64,000 nucleotides of DNA, taken from positions 124,001-188,000 of the forward strand of contig BPJV01000008.1 of the NCBI GenBank assembly GCA_026004795.1, in the 5' to 3' direction. Source of the stretch: Pirellulaceae bacterium (GTDB taxonomy: Bacteria > Planctomycetota > Planctomycetia > Pirellulales > Pirellulaceae). A program made the position numbers and the translations under genes. Within the stretch, counting starts at the first letter, position 1; each line of letters opens with the position of its first letter. This document shows, in pieces, positions 36,517 through 46,793 of this stretch. The notes below the pieces were generated by a model. That model saw nothing but the letters and a program-made list of their open reading frames with translations, ran no database searches and was not told the origin of the DNA.

Positions 36517-37242
36517 TTACTCCTGGCCATCATCCGATGCGATTTCCACCTGATTGAGCACTTGATCGATGCCAGGCTCTAGCTCCACTAAACGCTCCAG
36601 CAGTGCAGCATCTTCCTCCGATGGGACTTTACCGGTAATCGTAGCGGTCCTTCCGTCCAGATAAACCTCGATATCGGAGTATTTTGCGGGAAGCGGTAGC
36701 CGCGCCAAGCGGGAGTTGATCTCTTGGGAGCGCTCCGCCACAGGGACTGGCTCATACTGGAAACCGAGTCGGATCGTCGCCCGGATAGGCCCTTGATTTT
36801 GCTGGCCATTCCGCTGGCCAAATCCCCCGAAGCCTCCGAAGCCTCCAAATCTTCCGAAGCCACCAAGCCCACCAAAGCGGCCTCCTAAGGCTCCTAATCC
36901 CCCTAGATTGGTCAGAGCCGCGGCTGTGGGGCTGGAAAACGTCGAGGCACCAAAGGTGGAATCAAAGCCACCCAGATTTTGCCCCAAAGAAACCAGGGGA
37001 GCCGAAGTGCCGCCGGCTCCTCCACTGCTATTGCTTCCGTTATTCGTGTTTGCTCCCGAATTAGCCGACGATAATCCGCTGAGTCCAAATGAATTGGTTC
37101 CCAACCCGAAGTTGCCGAACCCATTGCCAAATCCACGCGCTGCCTGTTGGGCGAACACGGCATGGTGATGGGCAGCGGCGATGAACCAGACGAACGCGGC
37201 AAGTACCGTTCCCCTTGTTCGTGATGCTCGCGATCGTTTCAT
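36517..37242 (-). CDS. Exported BON-domain protein with glycine-rich linker
   Basis: About 241 residues from the ATG at 37,242 (MKRSRASRTRG), which gives a signal peptide (VLAAFVWFIAAAHHHAVFA). The middle is a low-complexity Gly/Ser/Phe/Asn linker (NLGGLGALGGRFGGLGGFGR). The C-terminal domain is BON-like: INSRLARLPLPAKYSDIEVY then TITGKVPSEEDAALLERLV and EPGIDQVLNQVEI. BON domains bind membranes or protein partners in the envelope. A consensus TATAAT on the minus strand at 37,353-37,358 is a likely -10. Confidence 0.8.
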   Translation of the reverse strand: MKRSRASRTRGTVLAAFVWFIAAAHHHAVFAQQAARGFGNGFGNFGLGTNSFGLSGLSSANSGANTNNGSNSSGGAGGTSAPLVSLGQNLGGFDSTFGASTFSSPTAAALTNLGGLGALGGRFGGLGGFGRFGGFGGFGGFGQRNGQQNQGPIRATIRLGFQYEPVPVAERSQEINSRLARLPLPAKYSDIEVYLDGRTATITGKVPSEEDAALLERLVELEPGIDQVLNQVEIASDDGQE

Positions 37243-37748
37243 AGCAGAGTCTCCGCAAACAGTGCAATTCAGCTCCCGATGCCCGCAGGAGCTGCTGCGG
37301 CCATCGATGGGGCTGAAATCTACAGCCACGTTACGCTTTGATACCGTTCCCAATTATACCGTGGTGGAGGCACCAGGTTATCATTTAGTTGGTCAACCTC
37401 GTCGTCCTTGTTGGCAGCACAGTGCGAGACCCTAGCAAGCTGGTCACCGCACGGCATGTGCCCATAATTGGAAGCCCCTATCTAATGGAACCGAGTTGCC
37501 GGACGGTTGTTGCTGTTCCGAAGTCACGAATACTTAGATTCCAAGATTCCGAGGGGGCGGGCGAACTACGTGGATGATGATTTCATCGGCTGCCGGCAAG
37601 GACTTGGTTGGGAGAGGATGTGTTGAGCTTCCGCCATTGGAATGCACGGCGCACTTCTGTTCGGGATAAGGTGACTTTTTCGACGCTCTTGTGGTTTCGT
37701 TCGGGCAATGGGTGACGGCGAATCTCTTCGGCGACTTGGAGTGAGTGA
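37243..37748. other. Divergent intergenic region with a -10 element on the minus strand
   Basis: Two divergent genes start here. TATAAT is read on the minus strand at 37,358-37,353. No gene is visible. Confidence 0.45.
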
Positions 37749-39635
37749 ATGATGAGGAACGTAGGAAGGTTGCAACGCGGAACGCGCTCTCGATGGTGGC
37801 TATGCGGGATGCTAGCGATACTGGCCGTGACGGCCGGCGGAGTGGGCGTGCGCGGGCAGGATACGGCCGTGGCAACGCGGCTGAGCGCCCCCAAATTGTT
37901 TCCCGAACGTACGTTGGCGTATTTTCGCATCGATGACGTCTCTCGGTTGCGTGCGGATATGGCGGAAACCAGCTTGGGGCGACTCAGCGATGACGACCGG
38001 ATCAAACCGATTCTGAGTGAATTCTATGGATCGCTAGTACGCAACATGCAGCAATTGCAGGATGCCATCGGGTTGAATCTTGATGAACTCCTATCCATTC
38101 CCAACGGGGAATTCGCCATCGCCCTGTTCGCTGGCGAAGCCAGCCGCAGTGAACCCGCTCAAGAGGAAGGCGGAGAGGGGAGGCAACGCGGTAGCAATCG
38201 CGACCGCCAACCGGTGGTGGCGGTATTATTGGATGCCGGTCCGGAAATCGCCTCAGTGCGGCTGTTGTTGCATCGCATGGATGAGGAGGCGACGAAAAGT
38301 ATGTTGCTTGAGGAAAAGGAAGTTGGGCGGTTGACCCTCCATCGCTATCGCCATCCCCATCGTTCCCGCCAAGCCTTCGGGTATTTCATCGATGATTCCG
38401 TGATTGTCGCTTGCTCCGATCCGGAATTCCTCGAGCTTTTAGCCGACAAATGGATGGGGGGACTTCCTGACGCCAAGACGATGGCCGACAACCGCAAGTT
38501 CACGCAGATCATGGCGAAGTGCGTGGGGGCTGAGGGCGAGCGTCCTCAGATGTCCTTTTACGTTGACCCTTTAGGGTTGGTGCGCCAATTCGTACCACGC
38601 AACGCGGGTACCTCGATGATGCTCGCCATGCTTCCCGCCCTCGGGTTGGACGGCATCGAAGCGGTGGGGGGAAGCTGGATCATCGGTCCTCCCGGGTTCG
38701 ACGCGATTTCCCACCTCCATGTGCTCCTGAGCAGCCCACGTAGAGAATTGTTGGCTTTATTGCGTCCCCAGGCAGGGTCGACGACCCCCGAACGCTGGGT
38801 CCCTGAATCGGTCAGCTCGTATGCCACGGTGAATTGGGATCTGCAAGCAACGGTGGAGGCTTTTGAGCGCATTTACAATCAGTTTCGTGGTGAAGAGGCT
38901 TTGGAGCAGGAAGTGTTCGCGCGCGTCCGCGATCGCTTTGATATCGACGTGCGGCGAGACGTCCTCGAAAACCTGCAAGGTCGTCTATCGATTGTGCAAG
39001 GAATTGTACGTCCGGCACGCCTTAACAGTGCATCGAACGTCTACGCGTTTCGCTTGATCAATCCGGATGCGCTAGAGAACAACGTGTTGCCCAAGCTGAT
39101 CGCGCAGCTGGAACAGCGCACGGAAGTCAGCCGCGAAACCTTCGGGCCGCTGAAAGCGTTCGTCGTGCGCCCCAATCGTGCCGTTGCCTCCGATGCCCCC
39201 ATCCGACAGCCGGAGATCTGTTTTGCTGTCGTTGACGATTATCTCGTAATCTCGGATAGCACCTATATGATGCGTCAATTGGCTGGCTGCTTGAACGGCA
39301 CCATTGATGCCCTGGCTGACTCGCTCGAGTTTCAATTGATCAATGATCGGATCACCGAACAGTTGCAGGGCCGCCAATGTGCGGGAATCTCTTACTCGCG
39401 CCCCGAAGAATCACTGCAGTTGTTCTACGAATTGGCTCGCGATCCGAAAAATCGCGACCGTCTCCGCCAGTTTGCCGGTGAACGGGGATTCTTCCGCGCC
39501 CTGTTGGAGACATTGGAAAAACACGAATTACCTCCATTCTCCGTGATTTCCAAGTACCTGGCGCCAGGCGGCAGCTTCCTGGTCGACGAAGAAACCGGCT
39601 TGCATGTGATGTCTTTTTCACTGCGTCGCCAGTGA
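37749..39635 (+). CDS. Large exported planctomycete protein of unknown function
   Basis: 628 residues with a signal peptide (WWLCGMLAILAVTAGGVGVRG). The rest is globular, with repeated segments about levels of inhibition or recovery that I cannot assign: FPERTLAYFRIDDVSRLRAD, FAIALFAGEA, HRSRQAFGYFIDDSVIVAC and FAVVDDYLVISDSTYMMRQL. The pattern recalls DUF3352-type proteins, which have two related halves. GGAG lies 9 nt before the first ATG. Function unknown; likely periplasmic. Confidence 0.75.
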   Translation: MMRNVGRLQRGTRSRWWLCGMLAILAVTAGGVGVRGQDTAVATRLSAPKLFPERTLAYFRIDDVSRLRADMAETSLGRLSDDDRIKPILSEFYGSLVRNMQQLQDAIGLNLDELLSIPNGEFAIALFAGEASRSEPAQEEGGEGRQRGSNRDRQPVVAVLLDAGPEIASVRLLLHRMDEEATKSMLLEEKEVGRLTLHRYRHPHRSRQAFGYFIDDSVIVACSDPEFLELLADKWMGGLPDAKTMADNRKFTQIMAKCVGAEGERPQMSFYVDPLGLVRQFVPRNAGTSMMLAMLPALGLDGIEAVGGSWIIGPPGFDAISHLHVLLSSPRRELLALLRPQAGSTTPERWVPESVSSYATVNWDLQATVEAFERIYNQFRGEEALEQEVFARVRDRFDIDVRRDVLENLQGRLSIVQGIVRPARLNSASNVYAFRLINPDALENNVLPKLIAQLEQRTEVSRETFGPLKAFVVRPNRAVASDAPIRQPEICFAVVDDYLVISDSTYMMRQLAGCLNGTIDALADSLEFQLINDRITEQLQGRQCAGISYSRPEESLQLFYELARDPKNRDRLRQFAGERGFFRALLETLEKHELPPFSVISKYLAPGGSFLVDEETGLHVMSFSLRRQ

Positions 39636-39724
39636 TCTACCGCGTCGCTATGTCGGTGCGGCCCGCGGTTGCGATTGATCCCGTTGCGGGCCCAGGTTTC
39701 TTCTCAGCGCCAGGTTGTACTCGA

Positions 39725-40279
39725 TCACCGCTCGGCGAAATCGAGCAGCACGATCGTCGGCCCGTCAGCCGATATTTCCAACTCGGCGCTGTCCAGATCT
39801 AGGGGATCTTCCGGCCCGTCGTCCTCCAGCCGGCTGATACGAAACGGTTCGGTCGGCACTCCACTGGCATGGTCGATATCGAGTCGACCGTTGCCGTTAC
39901 GATCGATAAACGCAACGGCTGCCTGACTCCCCAGCGGCACACCCTGCAAGACCAAGGTGGCGACCCCCGCTGACGTCAACTTGGTGCGTGCCGCCACGGA
40001 TATCGTCTGACCATCATGCAAGCGTCCGACCGTCGGAACCGCCCAAGCGACGATATCTTCTCCCGGGAGGGCGACCTCTCGTGGTACTAGCACGGTAACG
40101 GCAAGGATCCCTGTCGGGCGCTGCACCATGCTGGTGGCAGCTCGCGGTGGAGGACTGAGGCGAATCTCAGGAATCCAACCAAACCGGAAGCTCAACGACG
40201 CCAGGATTGCAGCAACGACCGACAATCCCAACAGCCAATTACCTCCGCTCTGTTTCCAGTAATTGATTGCCGTAGCCAC
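39725..40279 (-). CDS. Membrane-anchored DUF2141-like protein
   Basis: 184 residues from a GTG with a GGGAG ribosome site. One N-terminal membrane helix (WLLGLSVVAAILASLSFRFGW), then a beta-sandwich-type domain ending with AAVAFIDRNGNGRLDID followed by GVPTEPFRISR. The D-x-N-G-N-G-x-L-D stretch resembles a calcium loop and is the core of DUF2141 proteins. Function unknown. Confidence 0.7.
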   Translation of the reverse strand: MATAINYWKQSGGNWLLGLSVVAAILASLSFRFGWIPEIRLSPPPRAATSMVQRPTGILAVTVLVPREVALPGEDIVAWAVPTVGRLHDGQTISVAARTKLTSAGVATLVLQGVPLGSQAAVAFIDRNGNGRLDIDHASGVPTEPFRISRLEDDGPEDPLDLDSAELEISADGPTIVLLDFAER

Positions 40280-40431
40280 CGGTTCACACTCCCAATTCCG
40301 GTCGAGGATTCGCTAATGCAGCTGAGTATAGTTTACTCGAAGCCCAAGCTACTGCGGCGCAAGATACGGAACTTCGACGCAGCGCCCGCATCGATAGTTC
40401 CCATCCAGAACTGGGAGGCCCGTCACCGTTA

Positions 40432-41649
40432 CTAGAAGAGCACCTGCACGCCAACACTCCCACCATGCACGACAATCTCATCCTTAACCAAGACCGATGT
40501 GCCCGATGATGGTGAGATCACCTGCGGACGCTGTTCCGGGATCGTTGCAATACGGGGCAAATACCACAATTCGTAGCCCGCTGTGATCCGCACGCTGGGC
40601 GTCACACTGTAACTGGCGAAGTAGCCGACCTCGATCAAACCGGCGATATCGACGTCGGTGTCCCCCGCGTTCAGGATGATGGTTCCGGCATTGTTCAAGT
40701 AAGTTTGGCTCTCTGCGAAATTTGCATAAACGCCGCCTTTGGCACGAACTCCCATATTCGTTCGCAGCGTCACCGGATACATCGCTTCGACCCCAAGCTG
40801 CACTCCGACCATCTCATTGTCCACCGATTGCAGGAACAGCCCGTTGCCTACCACGGAGTTGGAGGAAGCAAATCCGAAATCCTCTTCGTAATCGACGTAG
40901 CGAATCCCGATCATGGTAGAAACAACGTCCCATTCCCACCACTTGCGGTTCAATTCAATGCTATTGAGTTGAGCACGCCAGGATTGCGCGTGGGCATCGG
41001 CGTTGTTGAATGCGGATACCTCGTTGCCAGTGTATCCGCCCGTCGGAAAGAAGCGGCTCTGCAACGTTCCGCTGGCCGTGACCGAGCTGTTTCGTCTCCA
41101 GTCGTAGGGCCCGATGTAACTCACTTCCCATCCGTCGACGCAATTCATCATCCAACCGAAGGTATAGCGGCCACCGATATCGCCCCCCATTTCATACTCG
41201 AAATCTGAGAGGAAGGCATTGCGCGACAGGGAGAACCGCTCGTCTCCTTCACGGCGCAACCATAGTGCCTCGTAGGAACCATAGCCGCGGATATTGCACC
41301 CGGGAACGCACGGATTCGATACGGCAGGTCCCAGAAGGTCGGCGCGGTGCGGCGCGAAGTATCCAGCAGGCTGGACCGCGGAGGCGGTGCGGGTACCTTG
41401 CGCTGCTCCTAGCAAGTCGGCACCGACCTGCGCCGAGCCAACACGTGGAGACCGCTCCGCGCTGGCCGTCATCACGCTGACCGGCGCGTGGGCATTGTCC
41501 AAAATGAGCCCCTGAGTGGTTTGGCCCTGAACCAGGTGTCCCCACAGGGCAATGGGCACGGCGATGGCATACATGATGGAGATGCGACGGAACGACGAGG
41601 CACTGCGACGGGGCTGAGCAGTGGCACTCTGTGGCATGCGGTTATTCAT
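40432..41649 (-). CDS. Outer-membrane beta-barrel protein (BBP7-like)
   Basis: 405 residues from the ATG at 41,649. A signal peptide (ISIMYAIAVPIALWGHLVQG) precedes a spacer and then IRGYGSYEALWLRREGD, which is typical for planctomycete beta-barrels. Alternating strands such as GGRYTFGWMMNCVDGWEVSY and VSTMIGIRYVDYEEDFGFAS run to the C-terminal GGSVGVQVLF, with the terminal phenylalanine expected for assembly by BAM. It lies downstream of the BON/pilus-assembly protein gene. Confidence 0.8.
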   Translation of the reverse strand: MNNRMPQSATAQPRRSASSFRRISIMYAIAVPIALWGHLVQGQTTQGLILDNAHAPVSVMTASAERSPRVGSAQVGADLLGAAQGTRTASAVQPAGYFAPHRADLLGPAVSNPCVPGCNIRGYGSYEALWLRREGDERFSLSRNAFLSDFEYEMGGDIGGRYTFGWMMNCVDGWEVSYIGPYDWRRNSSVTASGTLQSRFFPTGGYTGNEVSAFNNADAHAQSWRAQLNSIELNRKWWEWDVVSTMIGIRYVDYEEDFGFASSNSVVGNGLFLQSVDNEMVGVQLGVEAMYPVTLRTNMGVRAKGGVYANFAESQTYLNNAGTIILNAGDTDVDIAGLIEVGYFASYSVTPSVRITAGYELWYLPRIATIPEQRPQVISPSSGTSVLVKDEIVVHGGSVGVQVLF

Positions 41650-41793
41650 CACCTACCTCTACGGTTTGAAGACGATAAAACTAGGGTATGGTTGTTAAGC
41701 GAAACGCATGGCCGAACGCTGGCATGGGCAACCTCCGACCCGCGTGATTCCCCACACCACACTTCGCTCGACGCTTTTATCCAAATGGTTCAA

Positions 41794-43506
41794 TTACTCT
41801 CGCATCGCTTGCACACGGTCGATCACCGGGTGCAGCGACTGGGAACGTACAAACTGCAGAATCTCGCGCGCTTCACGATCCGTAGCCACGACGCCACTTA
41901 CCACGAGCTGCTCATCTTCCGCACTGACAATTATCTGTCCGTTCGGGTGCAGGGCCGATAACGTCTTGGTCAATCCTTGGGCCAGTTCGGTCAACTTCAC
42001 CATCCGCGAGTCCTCTTGCACCTCGACGGGATAGACCTGACACACCGATTTCCCTACGGTCGACTGCGATAGCACGGCAATCTCTGTCTTGCCCGGACGC
42101 ACGCCAACTACCAGCAGGGATCGGCTCACTACGGTCGCTTGGCAGATCTCTTCATCACGCACGGCAACCCTGACCGGAACTTCGCCATCCTCGATCGACT
42201 TGGCCACACCAACGGTGGTGGCGATGGACTGAGAAACTCGCTCCAGCGCACCATGCCGGAATTCCATCGGTGGAAACTCCGGAGTGCGACGCGGCGGCAA
42301 GCCAGGCTTGGATTCCGCATCTTCGGCAATGGTGGTGTCGACCGACTGCGGAATGCGCAGTGCGGATGCTGGACGCACGGCCGCACTCGTTTCCGCTTGA
42401 TCAGCGGCGGCCACGGAGCGAGCCACGGCAGTTTGAGGCAATCGACTTGGCGGAATCACCGCCGGTGCTGCCCGCCTTACCCCATGTGCCACCAGAGGCC
42501 CAACCGGGGGCAGCGAACTTGGTGCCGACGTCGCATGTTGGTCCTGCGCAACCTGGGAACGGTCTGGCAACGACATCGCTTCACGCTTGGCGTGAGATGG
42601 AGCAGATTGCACTCCCACCTTATGGCTCCCTTCCTCAGCTGCCAGCCGGCTGCCGGTGCCGCCTGATACATGCATTAAAACTTGCGGCGGCGCTTCGGAG
42701 AGCGACGGCATTGGGCTCGATGCCGGAGATGGCGTATTAAGTGGTAACAAACTCGGTACAGGCAATGGGTTGTGCGCTGTACCAGCAATGGAACCTTCAG
42801 CTTTGATGCCAGTGGGCATACTGGGGCTGGCAGCCGTCCCATCCCCCTCCTCCGTTCGTGGTGGCGTGGCAAGACGCACCGTTGCTGGGGGACGCAGATT
42901 GGTGGAAACCGCCAACGGATGCGGTGCGGGCTTCTCCTGCACGGGACCTGCGGCGGTTACATTCTGTGGTTGCCGATCCGCATTCAATGTCGAGGGAGAG
43001 GTGAGCCGAAACGCCACTCCCCGTCGCGCGACATTCTTGGACGACTGGTCAGCGAGGTTCGTCTTCGGCGGGATGGTCGTCAAGCGAGCCGTTTCATTAG
43101 GTGCTGCGTGGATCGGACGGGCGGTGGCCGTTGCCTCCACTGCGTCGATGATCAGAGAGCCTTCGTGATATTCTCCCGGCAACCGCATCTCGGTTGCATC
43201 TGTCCGGTCGCCTGAAGCAGCGACGCCACGATCATCGCTGATCTTCAATTCAACACCTGGCCGTACGGGTGCATCCAACTCATCGGGAATAAGACCGCCG
43301 ACGCGCTCGGGAGATGCCACCTGGTTGGCCGTCGTCGGGACCGTGGGTAATTGGATGGGCAGCGCTGCCCGTGGGACGACCGTGGGTTGATCCGCCAAGC
43401 TGGAATCGCCGCTCGCCATGGCAGTTCCGATAACCGCCATCGTCGCCACGCAACGCGCGAGTTTCTTGCACATCGTTCGGCGTCGTCTTGGCAAGTGCCG
43501 AGCCAT
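41794..43506 (-). CDS. Exported protein with pilus-assembly N-domain and C-terminal BON domain
   Basis: 570 residues from an ATG with AAGGGGG 5 nt upstream. A signal peptide (CVATMAVIGTAMASG) is followed by about 300 residues of proline-rich, low-complexity sequence. The C-terminal part has GVAKSIEDGEVPVRVAVRDE and SLLVVGVRPGKTEIAVLSQ, the N-terminal domain of secretin/CpaC-type pilus proteins, then a BON-like domain (QIIVSAEDEQLVVSGVVATD). No secretin pore domain is present. It may bind an envelope secretion or surface structure, as inference. Confidence 0.75.
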   Translation of the reverse strand: MARHLPRRRRTMCKKLARCVATMAVIGTAMASGDSSLADQPTVVPRAALPIQLPTVPTTANQVASPERVGGLIPDELDAPVRPGVELKISDDRGVAASGDRTDATEMRLPGEYHEGSLIIDAVEATATARPIHAAPNETARLTTIPPKTNLADQSSKNVARRGVAFRLTSPSTLNADRQPQNVTAAGPVQEKPAPHPLAVSTNLRPPATVRLATPPRTEEGDGTAASPSMPTGIKAEGSIAGTAHNPLPVPSLLPLNTPSPASSPMPSLSEAPPQVLMHVSGGTGSRLAAEEGSHKVGVQSAPSHAKREAMSLPDRSQVAQDQHATSAPSSLPPVGPLVAHGVRRAAPAVIPPSRLPQTAVARSVAAADQAETSAAVRPASALRIPQSVDTTIAEDAESKPGLPPRRTPEFPPMEFRHGALERVSQSIATTVGVAKSIEDGEVPVRVAVRDEEICQATVVSRSLLVVGVRPGKTEIAVLSQSTVGKSVCQVYPVEVQEDSRMVKLTELAQGLTKTLSALHPNGQIIVSAEDEQLVVSGVVATDREAREILQFVRSQSLHPVIDRVQAMRE

Positions 43507-44075
43507 GAATACCCCCTTCTTCGGGTCATGCTTGCTTTGCGATTGCCCTAGACTTCGGGCGGTGCCGGCAGCTGGTAACTGGGATGTACCGCGCCGACGA
43601 GAATCTCACTGTTGGGGTATCGGGAAAGCCGAATGTAAAAATTGAACGATTTTGACAATTGCATCGGCGATGCCAGTGGCAACAATTGCGCAGAGCATCG
43701 GTCGGCGGCTGTTGCCTTGGCCGCTCCTCAGCTTGCGTTCGAGATGTGCCGAACGGGGCAGCCGCGCAGGCGGAACAGACCGAGCGATGCCGTAGAGGGC
43801 GGAAAACGCTCTGCCGAACCTTTACAGAACTTGTCTCCGCGTCCGGAGCGTGGTGACCGAGCGGTCAGAAGAGCTAGACGCTCCCTTTCAAGAAGGATTA
43901 CGGTCACCCCAGGCAGGGGTACCTGGCTTGGGCCACGGCCGCACCAAGCCTACAGTTCGCCTACTCCAGACACTGCGCCGCAAGGCGATGCCGGCGCCGT
44001 GCCGTCGCTCGCCAGCCAGGTTCAAGCGGCGCCCATACCAGCCGATTTGGTGGTGATGGCGGTAGAAATCATCGA
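43507..44075. other. Gap without confident gene
   Basis: About 570 bases. A plus-strand frame (43,642-44,187) has no family resemblance. Presumably holds the promoter of the preceding gene. Confidence 0.4.
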
Positions 44076-44294
44076 TCAGAAGCGCTCTTCCTCGACAGCG
44101 GTGGTGAGTGGATCTTCGTCCTGTTGGCGCACCCCGGGAACGACCGGAGTGACATTGACTTTGCTTCGCTTCAATTCCTCGATTTGAGCAGCCATGCGCT
44201 GAATGAGATTGGCGATCTCCGTACCGGCCTGCTCGCCAATATGAACCGACAGGGCTTTTCGAGCGTTGTAACTCAACCCGAGTTGTTGACTCAT
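44076..44294 (-). CDS. Small helical protein, unknown
   Basis: 72 residues, preceded by AGGAG about 11 nt upstream. It is rich in helix formers: YNARKALSVHIGEQAGTEIA then NLIQRMAAQIEELKRSKVNV, with a disordered acidic tail (GVRQQDEDPLTTAVEEE). It looks like a short coiled-coil protein. I do not recognise it. Confidence 0.55.
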   Translation of the reverse strand: MSQQLGLSYNARKALSVHIGEQAGTEIANLIQRMAAQIEELKRSKVNVTPVVPGVRQQDEDPLTTAVEEERF

Positions 44295-44393
44295 GATCCA
44301 TCCATCTCCTGAAAAAACCAGTTAGAATAGGGGGCAACACCGATAAGACAAGAGCTAGTCTACTTGGCACGTATCCGTGTTTCAACTGTTACC

Positions 44394-46265
44394 TTACTCC
44401 ACGGTTACGCTCTTGGCCAGGTTTCTTGGTTTATCCACGTCGCAACCTCGCAGCAGGGCGATTTCGTAGGCTAACAACTGCAGCGGCACGGAGGCAACGA
44501 TTGGCTGTAAAAAGTCTTCGATGGAGGGAACGTGGATCACATCATCGGACAGCTTGGCGACGTGCGGATCGTCATGATCGACGACTGAAATGACCGGGCC
44601 ACCGCGCGCTTTGACTTCCTGAAGATTCGACAGAACTTTGTCGTACACCGTACCCTGCGGGACGATGAAAACGCTCGGTGTATGCTCGTCGACCAAGGCA
44701 ATGGGGCCGTGCTTCATTTCGGCTGCCGGATAACCTTCGGCGTGGATGTAGCTGATTTCTTTCAGCTTGAGGGCTCCCTCCAGGGCCGTGGGGAAATTGT
44801 ACTTGCGGCCCAGGTAGAGAAAGTTGGTCGCTTGGTAGTATTTCTTGGCGATCTCCCGTACCTGCTCGTGGCACGCTAGCGCTTGTTCAACTATCGCCGG
44901 CAATCGTTCCAACTGGGCGATAATGCGTTGCCCTGCCTCGAAGCTGACGTGGCGCAGACGGCCGAAGTACAAGGCCAGCATGGCCAGCACGGTCAATTGA
45001 CTGGTGAACGCCTTCGTCGATGCCACGCCAATTTCCGGCCCGGCATGCAAGTAGATACCGCCGTCGGCCTCCTGCGCGATACTGCTACCGATGACATTGC
45101 AAATCGCCAAAGTCGGGTGGCCTTTGCGCTTCATTTCTCGTAGGGCCGCCAAAGTATCCGCTGTTTCGCCGCTCTGCGTGATGCCGAAAATGATGGTTCC
45201 GGGGTCGATCGGCGGGTTGCGATAACGCAGCTCGCTCGCATACTCGACTTCCACCGGAATCCGTGCCAGCTCCTCGATAAGATATTCGCCGACGAGCGCC
45301 GAATGCCAACTCGTGCCGCACCCCGTAAGGATAATTCGTTGCACGGCGCGCAATTGACCGGTGGTCAGGTTGAGGCCTCCGAATTTGGCGGTAGCGTTGT
45401 CATGGTCGATACGCCCCCGCAAGGCGTTCTGAATTGACTTGGGCTGCTCATAGATTTCCTTGAGCATGTAATGCTCGTAACCCTCGAGTTGGACTTCTTG
45501 GGAATCGTTGTTGAGCGCCTGTATTTCCGGTCGAATTCGTCCCTGGTCACGGTGCAGCACCTGGATGCTGTCAGGACGGACGACGGCGATCTGATGGTCG
45601 GCAAGATAGATGATCCGCTCGGTGGCTCCGACCAGAGGCGACGTGTCGCTGGCGATAAACTGCTCGTTCTTGCCGACGCCGATGACCAAGGGACTGCCGC
45701 AGCGAGCAGCGATCAATAGGTCGTCAAATTCGCGAAAGAGAATGGCCAAACCGTAGGTGCCTCGCAACCGCGCGATCGTTTGCTGAACCGCCTCGATGCA
45801 GTGCTGAATGGTCAGTGAACCATCTCCGGCCAACTGCTGCACCCCATCGGCGATCAAGTGCGCTATCACTTCGCTGTCGGTCTGTGAGGCAAATCGGTAC
45901 CCCTTGTCGCTCAACTCCTCCTTCAGGTTCTCAAAGTTTTCGATGACGCCGTTATGGACCACGGCCACCAGACCGTTGCCGCCCAGATGCGGATGGGCGT
46001 TCTCGGGGGTGGCTGGGCCGTGGGTAGCCCATCGCGTGTGCCCAATGCCCAAGGAGGCGGGGACGTCGCCGTCGATCGCTCGCCGCCGCACCTCCGTCTC
46101 CAGCTCCGCTACGCGACCGGCAACCTTGATCACTCGAATCGAATCGCTGCTGCGGAGTGTGGCGATTCCCGCACTGTCATAACCGCGGTATTCCAAACGC
46201 TGCAGACCAGTCAACAGGTACGACGTGGCGTCACGGCGTCCGACATATCCAACAATTCCGCACAT
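44394..46265 (-). CDS. glmS: Glutamine-fructose-6-phosphate aminotransferase (isomerizing)
   Basis: 623 residues from the ATG at 46,265, which makes the catalytic cysteine residue 2 after removal of Met (MCGIVGYVGRRD); the longer frame to 46,346 is not used. N-terminal glutaminase: LQRLEYRGYDSAGIA, GIGHTRWATHG and VVHNGVIENF. C-terminal sugar isomerase domains: LTGCGTSWHSALVGEY, FGITQSGETADTLAAL, AEMKHGPIALVDE and the final KPRNLAKSVTVE. It makes glucosamine-6-phosphate for cell-envelope sugars. Confidence 0.97.
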   Translation of the reverse strand: MCGIVGYVGRRDATSYLLTGLQRLEYRGYDSAGIATLRSSDSIRVIKVAGRVAELETEVRRRAIDGDVPASLGIGHTRWATHGPATPENAHPHLGGNGLVAVVHNGVIENFENLKEELSDKGYRFASQTDSEVIAHLIADGVQQLAGDGSLTIQHCIEAVQQTIARLRGTYGLAILFREFDDLLIAARCGSPLVIGVGKNEQFIASDTSPLVGATERIIYLADHQIAVVRPDSIQVLHRDQGRIRPEIQALNNDSQEVQLEGYEHYMLKEIYEQPKSIQNALRGRIDHDNATAKFGGLNLTTGQLRAVQRIILTGCGTSWHSALVGEYLIEELARIPVEVEYASELRYRNPPIDPGTIIFGITQSGETADTLAALREMKRKGHPTLAICNVIGSSIAQEADGGIYLHAGPEIGVASTKAFTSQLTVLAMLALYFGRLRHVSFEAGQRIIAQLERLPAIVEQALACHEQVREIAKKYYQATNFLYLGRKYNFPTALEGALKLKEISYIHAEGYPAAEMKHGPIALVDEHTPSVFIVPQGTVYDKVLSNLQEVKARGGPVISVVDHDDPHVAKLSDDVIHVPSIEDFLQPIVASVPLQLLAYEIALLRGCDVDKPRNLAKSVTVE

Positions 46266-46793
46266 GGTCAAATCTTTCGCAAAAGGCGTTAGGGGACTCG
46301 GGCGACAGCGGGCATAGCGTAGGCCACTGCATCGAATATCAACCACCGCTTCTCCACTTGGACCGAAACGAGGCTGTCTACTTCCAAGGTAGCTTCACCT
46401 TACTCAAGAGCCAGTCATCGAAGGGAAAAAACAACGCTTGCCGCCAGATCGAAGGCGTTCCGCCCCGTCCAGCGTATGCGGAATGAATCGCCTATGCGGA
46501 AGCTTCCGCTTGATTCAACTATAACGCCAAAGAAAAACGATGTGAGGAGGGACGTCGATCGACAGGCGATCCCCGCAGGCGGCCACTGGATGCCCGCGGG
46601 TGATCGCGCAGGTGGCGCGAAATGGTCTGGTTGTTCCCTCGTGTACGACGGCCACTCGGGGCCTGCCGGTCGGTGGGCGTTGAGCGCCGCTGCTGAGCGA
46701 TTGACCATGTGACCATGCCGGCGTTTCCGAGATGGGCAGGCTATCGCAGCAGAGCGCGGGAGATGTCGCGGAACTGCTGAACTAGCGGGGCGA
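46266..46793. other. Gap without recognisable gene
   Basis: About 530 bases between glmS and the kinase gene. Open frames here are antisense to nothing and resemble no family. Confidence 0.4.

Noticed and set aside
43642-44187. Plus-strand 181-aa frame as a gene
   Set aside because: Overlaps the better-supported small minus-strand gene and has no recognisable domain.
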